Positions 34,193 through 44,479 of a stretch of 64,000 nucleotides of DNA are shown here, one piece after another (within the stretch, counting starts at the first letter, position 1; every line of letters starts with the position of its first letter). The stretch spans positions 20,450,001-20,514,000 of the forward strand of contig BRKX01000003.1 in NCBI GenBank assembly GCA_026008535.1, read 5' to 3'. The position numbers were made by a program, and so were the translations under genes. The notes under the pieces are model-generated. The model had not been told where the DNA came from. It worked only from the letters and a program-made list of their open reading frames with translations, and did no database searches. Source of the DNA: Perilla frutescens (lineage: Eukaryota; Streptophyta; Magnoliopsida; Lamiales; Lamiaceae).

Positions 34193-36010
34193 GGAGGCTA
34201 TTGTACGTTTTATTTTTTTAACTTATGAAGCAGAACACAAAGATCCCTCGCACTATTCACTGGAGATACAGGCGAGATCCATGCAGAAGTAAGGGAACAA
34301 AAATTGCAGAGTGAAGACAAGGAAAGAAATAACAAAGAAATGTGGAGTTTTAATACAAGTTCACTCATATATTCAGATTTCGTTTCAATAAAGTTCAAAC
34401 TCTTCTAGCAAAATTGTTATCAGACAGAAACATAGTTGCATGGATACTTGAGGAAGTTTTCATTTCACTTTGGAAAGCAAAAATATATCAAAAAGAAAAG
34501 CGAATACGGTTTTGCCTAGAGCTACAGAAGCAAGAAGGAAATGATAAACTCACAGCCCCGAAATCTTAAAAATGCTTGCTTCTTCCTCTCCAACGCATGC
34601 AGCAAGGTTCGCCGACGGTGAAGAGCACAATGACGTCGCACCAACCTTTTCTCCTACCTGTGAAAGCAAAGATTAATGAAGTTTTAGATTATCGGAAGAT
34701 ACAAAAAGGGAGAGAAATAGCAAAAGGGAGGATAAACTCACAAGTTGGACGAGCTAGTGCGGCTGTTCTGAAGAAAAAAACCGCCAGATTACATTGAAGG
34801 TCTCTTCCCTTCACTGGTATCGCAGCTCGCGATAAAAAAAAGAGTATTCCCAGTAAACACAGAAAAAGACATCAGAAGGTGTTTTGTCTGCATACTCAGT
34901 GATAAAAGAGAGGAAGGTTTGGAAATGGTGTGTGTTTGGCGGAAGAGATGAACATTTGCTAGCGGCTTGACTGGTAAAAAGAAGAGCCTAAGAAAATTTG
35001 GGAATGGAGTATCGTTTGATGAATGAAGAAAGGGGCAGCATATACCAATATATTTATAGAGCCCAAATATGAGTTGTTTGCAGGTGTTAAAGCAGGTGCT
35101 CCTATAGTTTTCAGAAATTGAATTGCAGAAGTTGTTGAAGAAACAAAAAAAAAATGTGCTTGTACCCCAAGATTCACAAAAAAAATCGATATGTATACAT
35201 GTATATGTATATATCTTTCAAGCAAGACAAGAGTGCCAATAAATGCACTACAGAGCTCGTACCATTTCTTGCTGCAAAAGTATAGATAAAGCTGTTGGAA
35301 GTATGAAGCATACAAACAAAGTCCCTCTGCTTGTGCCAAAAATACATATACATACATGGTAAAGGTCTCCAGGGTAGTAAAACTCCCAAGAATGGTTTGT
35401 AGCATTTTGGGAAAGCAAACAAAAGCCTTTGCAGTGGCAGCTCACCCCATTTCAAAAAATATTGATCGAAATTGAAATTTGAGGAAATAAATCATTTAAA
35501 ATTGGGTTCAATTTTTAATTCCGGCCCATGAACTCAAGGTGTTTCCTAAGTGTCTAGCAGATTGAAAGCAATGTCATAATTGGGTATTTAGCTTGCAAAA
35601 ACTCACTCTCTTCTTTCTAATAATAATAAAAAAAAGAGAAGAAAAAAAAAAGAAAGGAAAAGAGAGATCGAATTTGCCTTTTTGGTGCAAATGAACAACT
35701 CAAAGGATAATGGGCCCATTTCATTTAATACCATTTTGATTAAGTAAAATTTGGGCCCAAAAGAGAATTGGGCCCTGGAGGAAGTAACTCTCTTGCAAAT
35801 ACTCAATGGGCCAAGAAAATAAAACTTTGAGGCTACACATGGATTTGGAAGCCCAATCGCAAACACAAGCCCATAAATTGAAGAACTCCTAGATATGAGT
35901 ATAAGCTATCTAATGAATTTTAAATCGAAATGAAGAACTCCTAGATATGAGTTAAAACTATCTAACAAAAAAATTCAAAATATGAGACTCGTCCACGTTC
36001 AAGACAACTT
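34193..36010. other. Non-coding 3' region of the Tat element
   Basis: AT-rich sequence without a supported gene. It contains an A-rich patch near 35,630-35,660, three GGGCCCA/TGGGCCC motifs (35,710-35,780) and a two-copy repeat listed separately. The frames found here lack codon structure or recognisable motifs. Confidence 0.5.
35879..35982 (+). repeat. 52-bp imperfect tandem duplication
   Basis: TGAAGAACTCCTAGATATGA starts at 35,879 and again at 35,931; the following 30 bp are similar but diverged. It lies just before the polypurine tract and 3' LTR. Confidence 0.7.
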
Positions 36011-36019
36011 GCCCATGAA

Positions 36020-36038
36020 CTCATCTCATGGGGGCATT
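36020..36038 (+). other. Polypurine-tract region of the Tat element
   Basis: CTCATCTCATGGGGGCATT directly precedes the TG of the 3' LTR at 36,039. The G-run is the likely plus-strand primer. It is short and not purely purine. Confidence 0.5.
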
Positions 36039-36882
36039 TGTAATCAATTAAATCGTCATCACCAATCAAATGGTGCCGTGTGGAAACTAAAATAGTTAAA
36101 TACCAAATTAAATTATTTATTTATATTTTAGGAATTTTATTTGATCAAATTCCTAAATAAAATAAATAATAATTTGATATTTAATATGTGGAAATTCTCA
36201 ACCAATAAACAATTGACAAGTGTCGAGCTCATGCATGGAATCAACATATTGATGTATGTGATCACGAATGGCAAGGAACCAATAAAATTATGCCACATAA
36301 GCCCTAACAAATGGACCAATGAGACGTCGCCACCTAAGCCCTAAATGCACCCTCATTTGCCTATAAATAGAGGGCTTGGCCTAAGGAAACCAGAACAAGT
36401 TCAAGAGCTTAAGTTTGGAGAAGGATTCATTGGAGAAAGCTCTCTTCAATCTTCAAGGCATTCAAGTTGGAGATTCAAGGCGTTCTTCGCGTTCTTCCCC
36501 AGAAATCATCCCAAACTCGACGTTCGATCCGGATCCAAGGTGCTCGGCCCTCCAATCGGCGTTATCAACCTCAAATCCTCAAGAACAACCAGAAGATTCA
36601 AAGCGTTCTTCAACAAATCGTCCCAAGAAACTACGTTTGATTCGGAATCAAGATGAAAGTCCTTCGAATCGACGTTATAAACCTCCAAGCATCGGATTCC
36701 TGAAGATCGAAGAGCAAGAACAACTCGAAGATCTTGAAGAACGACGATGAACAAATCCTGAAGAGAAGAATCAGAAGATTTAGATAGAGTATCGAACCAC
36801 GAATTGTAAAATCAATCCGAAATCTTTTATTTGTATGATTTTCTGGTGTTTATTAATTTAAATACTCGGAATTTGTGTTACA
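36039..36882 (+). repeat. 3' LTR of the Tat element
   Basis: 844 bp, same ends as the 5' LTR, 10 substitutions and no indels by my comparison (98.8% identity). LINE sequence resumes directly after it. Confidence 0.95.
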
Positions 36883-37380
36883 AATTTGTTGCAGAACCAA
36901 TCCAGCTTACATACATCTAGTATAACAGTTCCCGGTTCCGGAAAAATTGATAGAGTTGTTGAGTTCAATGCAATGGAATCACATACCTCTTCTACTTCTA
37001 GTATGCGGGATCGGCGTTCCTTCTTGGTGGGTTCTATGGATCTTAATGGTGTTAAGAAACCTCAAGTCACTCATTCGGGAAAAAGAGATGGGGGAGCTGT
37101 TAGTCCCTCACGCATGGCAATCGAAAATGGTCGGGTTCAAAGTCGGGCTTGTGTTTTTTATGACAGTAGTGGGCTAACTGGGCTTGGGGAATCTCGCCTG
37201 CATTAGTCGCGGTCTCTTGATGGAAATAATGAGGAAGGCGGGTTTGATAAATCCCATATGCATGTCGACGCTGCTGCATGTAATGAGCCAACTAATGAAG
37301 CTCCAAATTCTCCCATGCATACGTCCTCGACGAGGCTTGGTCAAGATCAGGAGGTCCATTTCTCTCCTATGAAACATTGA
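36883..37380 (+). pseudogene. LINE ORF1, C-terminal part
   Basis: The frame continues in phase from the part before the insertion and reads a Ser/Gly-rich, structure-poor tail. A TAG at 37,204-37,206 interrupts it; the frame then runs to the normal-looking TGA at 37,378-37,380. Confidence 0.65.
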
Positions 37381-37390
37381 TTGTTTTTTA

Positions 37391-38868
37391 TGTCTGTCCA
37401 ATTATTAATTTGGAACGCACGTGGTTTGGGATCAAAGGCCAAGTGTGGTTATTTGCATAATTTGATCAGATTACACCATTTTGTCGATTTTGGTGATTAT
37501 TGAGCCTAAAGTCCAGTTTGATTCTGATATTTTTAGTCGTCATTTTGGGTTAACTTTGGTGGTGGCTAATTTATCTAATCATATTTGGTTTTTTTTGTGC
37601 TCATGGTTTTACTGTGTCTGTGGATTTATATTTTAGTCAGTTGCTTCATGTGAGAGTGGACTCGCCTTTATTGAGCAGGACTGTTTTTTTGTCTCTTGTG
37701 TATAGTCGGCATTCTCGTGAGGAACGATTTGAGCTTTGGGATCAGTTGAGGGACATCGCTCTCAGTATTGATGGGAGGCCGCGGCTTGTTGGAGGTGACT
37801 TAAACATTTTTTTGACTGCTGATGAGGTTGAGAATGGTGTGTCTGATCGTCATCGTGAGATGATGGATTTTGGGGACGTTATTTTAGACTGTCAGTTGTT
37901 AGATCCGGGTTTTGAAGGAGCTTGGTTCACATGGGAGCGTCCTTCCACCGGTTTGAGAGAGAGGTTGGATCAGGTTTTGCTTGGATAGTTTTGGACGTCA
38001 GTTTTTGCTGTGACCAGGGTTACCCACTTGTCGAGACACACTTCTGATCATGCTCCTTTGTTGGTTAGGTATCAGTTCCTTGAGCAGATCCAGAAATCTT
38101 CATTCAGATTTCAGAATATGTGGATCCGGCACCACACCTTCAGGGAGACTGTTATGCAGGAGTGGATTGTTCTTACTGGATTCAGCGGTATGATGAACCT
38201 GCAGCTGAAATTGAAGCGGGTTAGGAAGAGGCTGCGGCAGTAGAACTGGGATGTCTTTGGAGATGTTTTTGCTCGGGTTAGGCAGGCGGATGCTGCTGTT
38301 ACTGTTGCCCAGGCTTCATATGATTCTTTCCCTACTCGTGCTGAGCTCAGTCATTGTGTGGCTGAATATGTGCTTCGGATGAGGATGGAGGAAGATTTTT
38401 GGAAGCAGAAGGTGGCGGTTAGGTGGGTCACTGAAGGGGAGAGGAATTCTCGATTTTTTCAGGATTGGGTGAAGCAGAAGCGGTGTAAGTCCAGAATTTA
38501 TTCGATTGAGGATGAGGGACGTGTGATTGAGGATGATGCTGGGATTCGTACTTCGGCTGCGGGCTTCTTCCAGAGGCTTCTCACGTCAGATATTGCTCAG
38601 TTAGATGATCCGGATTTCAGTTGTCTGTATGGGATTCCTTCGAATATGGATACAGATGGGCTCTGCCAGGTTCCCGATACAGATGAGATCAGAGCTGCGG
38701 TTTTTGGTATCAGTGGGGATAGTGTGTCGGGTCCGGATGGTTTCACTTCTCTATTTTTTCAGCATTGTTGGGACTTTGTTTGCAGTGATGTTGTGGGTGC
38801 AGTTGCGGATTTCTTTACCGGGTCTCACATGCCGCGCAGCTTCACAGCTACTACTATTATCCCCAACT
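37391..38868 (+). pseudogene. LINE ORF2: endonuclease and start of reverse transcriptase
   Basis: ORF2 starts near 37,391 with MSVQLLIWNARGLGSKAK, the usual opening of the apurinic-type endonuclease. A frameshift and stops follow at 37,480-37,610. Then come GGDLNIFL (near 37,795) and SDHAPLLV (near 38,045), conserved endonuclease motifs. A stop at about 37,986 and another at 38,241 break the frame. The reverse transcriptase opens with KVAVRWVTEGERNSRFF and VSGPDGFTSLFF, then is cut after FTATTIIPN, before the catalytic YADD. The protein would nick target DNA and prime reverse transcription; this copy cannot. Confidence 0.85.
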
Positions 38869-38920
38869 AGGAACCTTGCATCACAGCCGATACATTCTCC
38901 CCAACTAGGAACCTTGCATC
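38860..38920. repeat. 23-bp direct repeat at the LINE/Athila-like junction
   Basis: TCCCCAACTAGGAACCTTGC plus ATC occurs at 38,860-38,882 and again at 38,898-38,920, with 15 bp between. The second copy lies in its normal place in the minus-strand gag. The first is a duplicate at the breakpoint and overlaps the LINE at CCCCAA. This looks like filler DNA from end-joining repair. Confidence 0.8.
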
Positions 38921-40699
38921 GTCATTGAATCGCACCATTCTGGTACAAAGTTCCTTTAGAAACCGGGCATACCGCAACACTTGTTTGATTGCCTCAATCA
39001 GTGGAATGTTGATCTCCACCTTGCTGAATACTTTTAGCGTTTCCCTGGTTTCCTCTTCTTTTCTATTCTGTGCCAATCTCCCTGGAAAGGGAGGTTTCCG
39101 TCTTTCTGGAGTGGGCATCTTGGCAGATTGATTCACTTCTGGAATGGGCACAGTATTAGTCTGCTCAGTCTCATGTGCCTTGTCTTCTTTGGGAATTTTT
39201 TCCACTTCTTCCTCCAAGGGCACATCGTCCTTCTCTTCCCTTGGCATGACCATCTCAGGAAGCTCTTTTCCACTCCTCAATGCTATTTCATTCACTTGTT
39301 CTCTTGGATTCTCGACCTCGGAAGACAGCTTCCCATTTTTCTCCTCCATCTTGTGCAGGGCTTGAGCCAGCTGATTGATTTGCTTGCTCATGTGCGAGAG
39401 ACCAGCTCGAGTCTCTTGCTTAAACTTCTCATTCTCCTCAGCCATAGCAAACACAAGATCTTCCAGCCTTTGCTTACTTTTCTCTTCTGGTGGTGGCAAT
39501 GGGCGTGCAGGATGCCCATCCTCTGGCCTTCTCCATCTAAAATTTTCATGGTCTCTCCAGCCAGGATTATAAGTCTGGGAATGGGGATCATATATTCTGA
39601 AATGCCCATTCTGACCACCTACAGCGTTAACTTCTTCCATTTCATCTTGTAAAGTAGGGCATTCATCCGTGAAATGAGATATGCTTTTGCATACCCCACA
39701 AGGTCTGGGCTTCCTCGCCATGCTTGCACCGGATAAGATTTTTTCGATCTAGTCACACAATCTATCAATTCTGCTATCCTGGTCCGGTGCCCTCTCTGTT
39801 TCACTTACAACGCGAATGCCTTTTCCACCGAAGTCTCGGTTGTCTTCCGCCATTTCTGTGAGAATTCTGAATGCTTCAACAGGCTGTTTGTTCAAAATAG
39901 ATCCTCCACATGAGACATTCACGATCGTCTTCTCATGTGGTCTCAATCCTCCGACAAAATACTAAATCAAATCGTGTTCAGTAATCTGGTGCTGTGGGCA
40001 TTTCGCCAGCATCGCCTGGAATCTTCCCCAGTAGTCATAGAAACTTTCGTTAGTTCCCATCTTCAGGCTCCCTATCCTTCTTCTCATTTCTTACACTCTA
40101 GATGCTAGGAAATATTTCTCCAAAAACTTATGTTGAAGTTGTCTCCATGTGGTCACAGCGCTAGTTGGTAATGTGTACAGACAGTCCCGTGCTCCATTCT
40201 GAAGAGTGAAAGGGAACGAGACCAACCGCACATACTCCTCTCATCCATGGTTGGATGGTTGAGTCTGGCAAACCATCTCAAAATTTTGCAAATGCCTTTG
40301 TGGATCCTCTCCAGGTATTCTGTGGAACTTCGGCAAGATCTGGATAAAGTTTGCGTGAATATCCCAGTTCTGAGTCACAGCTGGGAGTGTAAGGCCCATT
40401 TGGCGCAAATTCATGTTGGTCGGGAAGACCAATTGCCTTAAAGTCCTGCTATCATCCGCATTGCCATTCGTGACATTTCCATTTGCGGCCATGTTGATGT
40501 TGTGGCTGTTCTCAAACTGTCTTTCCTCCTCGTGCCCTTTGTCTCCTTGATCTTCTTGATCTTCTGGTGGTGGGGTGGGCTCACGAGGTCTATTTGCTGT
40601 TTGGCGTGCCCTCTTCACTGCTGCCCTGTTTTTCCTCAAAGTCTTCTCTATCTCCAAATCGTACAATAGAGTTTCCTCTGAAGAGCCCCTGGGCATCAA
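38869..40699 (-). pseudogene. gag: gag of the Athila-like fragment, several stops, C-terminus cut
   Basis: One frame starts near 40,699 (MMPRGSSEETLLYDLEIEK). It passes through the retrotransposon gag domain (FIQILPKFHRIPGEDPQRHL; ARDCLYTLPTSAVTTWRQL), the zinc knuckle CGVCKSISHFTDEC (about 39,660-39,700), the conserved YNPGWRDHENF, and the IALRSGKELP and FPGRLAQNRKEEE segments. It ends in FLVGENVSAVMQ at the junction. In-frame stops lie near 40,241, 40,098, 39,963 and 39,749. It would have encoded the particle protein. Confidence 0.8.
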
Positions 40700-40744
40700 C
40701 TTCTAGGCTCACCAATTATGGAAGATAAAATCACTAGAAACCAG

Positions 40745-40763
40745 CTCCCTGGCAACGGTGCCA
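40745..40763 (-). other. Primer-binding site (tRNA-Asp type)
   Basis: TGGCACCGTTGCCAGGGAG on the minus strand differs at two positions from the complement of the plant tRNA-Asp 3' end (TGGCGCCGTTGCCGGGGAT) over the first 15 bases. Confidence 0.75.
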
Positions 40764-40767
40764 ATTT

Positions 40768-42362
40768 TAACGCGCGGTCGTTTCGCGCTCCAAAATATAT
40801 TTGTAAACTCCTGTGCCCACAGCGAGCGTAGCTAGCCAATGAGTATGGGTCGATCCCACAGAGAGCTATTGCGATTCTATCTTCAAGTAACCAATCACAA
40901 AGGGGATTTTGGTGTTGTCACTATACTGAATTTAAATCTGCGAAAGAAACTAAAGAAAATATCAAATAACAAAAGGTTTTGGCATTTGAATTAGAATTTG
41001 ATTTAAATATAAAACAACTCGATCATGGGCACACCGATTTTCATACATGATACGTCATCTAGTTATAGTGACCGGATTCCTCTCTGCGTCTCCTCATCCA
41101 TCCTTTCATTTTAGGTTTAAAAGTGATTCATCTTCGATTAAACCCATAACCAGTTACCCACCTCCCGATTCCTCTAAGAGATGTAAGCAAACAAGCAGCA
41201 GTGTGCCCTAGACGGACTCAGATCTGTTGTGTTCAACTGATTCCTCTTGTGCCCACAACACCCCATTAATTCCCTTATTACTATATGAACCGACACACAA
41301 TCACGATTCGCCAATTCAATTAATAGTGGTGTGCCCTCTTTACCTAACGAGTGATCAGCCACATTGGGCACTTCAGACACACACTCACGTGGAACAAGGC
41401 ACAAGAATTAACGGAAACTAATCATGCATTATTATGCCCATTTTGGCCTCACGAGTCCAGATTTATGCTCAAACCAATTTCATCGTTCAAATGTCAGAAT
41501 TAAAGATATAGCCGAGAAGGCTAGACATAATTAAAACTACAGAATTTAAAGACAAAAAAATAAACAAGAACTTACTGAATTAATTAAGCAAAAACTCGAC
41601 TCTAATGTCGGGAAACATGAACATAACCTAAGTCCCGAAGATTTAAGACCTTTCGGATTGTTTAGCTGCCTAAGCAGCGTGCGGAAATTAAAATGCAGAA
41701 ATGTAAAAATGTAAAATGTTTCAGCCTGTCTAAAGCTTGTTTTCCCAGAGACTAAACTTGTTTAAATAACTACATTTCCGAGTAGAGTTTCCCCCACAGG
41801 AGGGGGTCTTCTGCTGAAAATCCGGAACGGTGTGCCCTCGCTGACTTTGACTGGATAAGCTTCATCTTCAACAAATCCCTATTTTTTAGGGATTGCTCTT
41901 ATCTCCTTAGATTGAGCTTATCTCCTCGTCTGAGCTTATCCTTTTGTTGCAGCACCTTCCAGGAGTCCAGCTTAGCTCCAACTCTCCTGCGGATATGTAG
42001 CTATCATTCCACCAGCTGTCCTTCAACTGAATCCCGAATTTCACTGGAATGTCCATTCTGCCCTGTGGTCGAGTCTGTGCGAGTACTGTGGGCACGACAT
42101 CATCTGTCAGCTCTATCCGTATCTGATATGCCCACTTCACCGACCGAATGTGGGATGGATACTGAAGAAGTCCCATGTGCCTCTAATGAACATATGTGTG
42201 AGATATACGTGAATAACTAGGCATAAAATGCCCCTTCCGCCAAACTCGACTCTTGGAATGCCCTTTGACCGCAACCTGGTTCTTTTCGACTCATAACATA
42301 CTAAAAAGGACATTTATAAGGGATAAAATGCCTATAAAAACATGAAAAAAATGGACTTATCA
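40768..42362 (-). repeat. 5' LTR of the Athila-like fragment
   Basis: Starts TGATAAGTCCATTTTTT on the minus strand at 42,362 and ends near 40,768 with CGCGTTA, where the usual CA has probably changed. About 1,595 bp. There is no second copy in the window. Frames seen inside it on either strand are not supported. Confidence 0.7.
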
Positions 42363-43768
42363 GTAGCGATAGACAATCTGTCAAAGGGGCGGAGGATACA
42401 CATTCGAGAAGTTAAGCCGATGGGGGAGAGGTTCAAGGCCTCTGAGATCACTTCTAAGGTGACCGAGGAGCTCTTGAAGAGGCTAGCCTCACTACCAATT
42501 TCGAGCGTTGGGGTTGAGGTTCAATCTCCCTGTCCTACTGAATGAGCACATCAATCTCTACCGGGATTTACGGCTTTCTACACGCTGGTCACTGAGAAGG
42601 GGTCGAGCTCCCCATCCATCCATTTTTCACGAAGATCGCTCACTTTTACAGCATAGCCCTTGCCCAAATCACTCTGATAGAGTGGTTTTATATGATGAGA
42701 ATGTATTATATATGAGAGGAGCTCGACTTCTTTGAGCCTAGCATTGGTGAATAACATACGGCATATAGACTGGTGGCTAACGTCGGGTAGCCGGGTTTTT
42801 ACTATTTTACGAAGAGGGTGGGGGATCAGCCCCCTCTAATAACAAAGCTGCCTTCTTCTTCGGATGATTGGAAGCTGAAGTTCGTCTTTATCCCTGCCCG
42901 AACCTCTGCGGATGTGATTGCTCCTGCTGAGTTTTGCGAAGCTCGTGGGTTCTCAAGCTGATCTCCTATGTGGTTTCCTTTATTCTAAACTTATGAATTT
43001 TCTTACTTGTGCAGGCTTTCCTCCGTGCCATGAGCTCACTGGGGTCGAAGCTGCCCATATTGAGGAAGCCTTTCTTGTTTCTGATGAACTTTGAGAGTTT
43101 GAGAAGGTTCGCAACGGACGGGTCTTGTTTGACGAGATGGGGAAGCTCAAGATTAAGCTCTCTGATGCAAAGGTCAAAGCGTTGGCGGCTGCCAGGAAAT
43201 AGGGTTCTTCACCTTCGGGTGTCAAGAGATCTGCCGATGATAGGCCTTTAGCCTCGACGTGTCCAAAAAATCAAAGGGCAACGCTTCTGCCCTTACAGTT
43301 ATCTCGCAACCTCCAGCTCTTGCAGAAGTCGTTGATGTGGAGGTTACTCGTGCTTCGTGCAAGATCCCCGCCAACTCGAGTTCTCAGGGGGTTTCACTGA
43401 GGCCCTTTATAATAGACGTCCAAAAGTCCATCACCGGCCAGAGCACCCCCGAAGACTATAAGAAAGAGAGCCTCGAGCAGCAGGCTTACCTGTTCTTCGA
43501 CCAGATGATACGGGTAAGTTCACTGGAAGCTTCTATCTTCATTTTCTTAACTTTCGCTAACTGTTGTAATTCTTAATTTCCAGGTTCTATACAGTCAGAT
43601 CTCGACTTATCTTTCTTGGAGGCTGAGGAGGAGGCTGAAGCTCAGGTGGAGTGTCGTGCTACTGAGGTCGTCATCGAGACCGAGAATGAGACTGCAGTTC
43701 GGGTAGAGATTGATACAGTCGAGGACATTACCAAGGCCGGAGATGAGACCGTCTCTGATCTGCTGTAG
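42363..43768 (+). pseudogene. Antisense extra ORF of the second Tat element (Transposase_28-like)
   Basis: The plus strand shows a badly broken gene. Frames around 42,640-42,960 give IAHFYSIALAQIT, FTKRVGDQPPLITKLPSSSD and DDWKLKFVFIPARTSADV, the pattern of the 'putative gypsy-type transposon' (Transposase_28-like) ORFs. A likely intron ends at 43,013 (acceptor TTACTTGTGCAG). The next exon holds FPPCHELTG and a Lys-rich region. A second intron has donor CGG|GTAAG at 43,514 and acceptor at 43,583. The last exon is a very acidic tail ending at TAG 43,766. Stops and frameshifts are frequent before 43,014. Extra ORFs antisense to pol are known in this lineage; the function is unknown. Confidence 0.5.
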
Positions 43769-44479
43769 TTGAACTTTTTCTGAACGCTTTTTTCTTCCTC
43801 AGACTATTATATATATATCTTTTTTATTTGCCTTGTTTAAAGGCGAGTATGACATGAACAAGCATCCTTTCTTTTTCTCTTAATTTGGTTTACTTTTTGG
43901 TCTGCTCTGTTGTTTGCTTGCCTTTGTGTTGCATACTTTGCCTTATTCTGGGGCCTTGTTGTGAGGTGAATTCTACGGATTGGAGCACCTATAGAGTTGA
44001 GATTAGATAAGATAAATAGTGCAAGTCTAGGGAGTACCTTTCGAAGTAATAGTCGGGGTTCAAGGGATGCCCTGTACTCGAGTTTATTGTCTCGAGTGTT
44101 GAGACCCTCGCGATCGGTTCGAAAATTAGGATCATTTCTGAAGTCGAGCTTTCCATCTTGAGGGTCGGGTGCCCTGTGCTTGGGCTTCTATTTGTTACTC
44201 CAACGCTCAAGTTAATAAACTAAATTTTAAATAACAAGGATTTGTAAAACAAATGAATGAATACATTACTCTTTGGCCGTGAAGCTGACCTTGGGGTCGG
44301 AACCCTATTGTGTTCTTGAGGGTCGGGACCCCTGTGCTTGGGGTTCTGTTAGTTACTCCGACGCTCAAGTCAATAAACAAAACTTAAAAATAGATAATAA
44401 AAAAAAGTTCAGGAGTTCTAGAAATGATACTGTTTTAAATATAGCGTGTTCCAGTTGTTGGCTATGGGTCAATCTTCCT
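43769..44479. repeat. Spacer with an imperfect ~159-bp tandem repeat
   Basis: The sequence TCTTGAGGGTCGGG, then CCTGTGCTTGGG and GTTACTCC, occurs from 44,155 and again from 44,314; a weaker third copy lies near 44,050. It separates the extra ORF from the end of integrase. No gene is seen. Confidence 0.6.

Larger units (their letters stand above)
21710..36882 (+). mobile_element. 15.17-kb Tat-lineage Ty3/gypsy retrotransposon inserted in the LINE
   Basis: Two 844-bp LTRs (21,710-22,553 and 36,039-36,882) differ at 10 positions by my alignment. Between them are a primer site, gag-pol with a second, archaeal-like RNase H, an antisense coiled-coil ORF, a PMD gene and a polypurine tract. The extra RNase H after the usual one and the extra ORFs are marks of the Tat lineage. 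The flanks read GATTT on the left and AATTT on the right, a 5-bp target duplication with one change or ATTT. Apart from three stops in pol and one in the PMD gene it is nearly complete. Confidence 0.92.
36883..38868 (+). mobile_element. L1-type LINE, 3' part (ORF1 end, ORF2 start), cut at 38,868
   Basis: Continuation of the LINE interrupted at 21,709. ORF1 ends, ORF2 begins 11 bp later, and the element stops abruptly inside the reverse transcriptase at the junction with the Athila-like fragment. There is no poly-A tail or 3' UTR. Confidence 0.85.
38869..42362 (-). mobile_element. Athila-like gypsy fragment: 5' LTR and gag only
   Basis: The minus strand has an LTR at 42,362-40,768, a tRNA-Asp type primer site and a gag that breaks off at the LINE junction. 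Pol and the 3' LTR are missing. Gag type and primer site fit the Athila-like group. Its outer LTR end at 42,362 abuts the extra ORF of the second Tat element, so it probably inserted there. Confidence 0.75.

Noticed and set aside
34959..35455. Three overlapping minus-strand frames with membrane-like segments
   Set aside because: AT-rich 3' region of the Tat element, several frames open at once, no recognisable motif.
38925..39652. Plus-strand hydrophobic frames opposite the Athila-like gag
   Set aside because: Shadow of a well-supported gag on the other strand.
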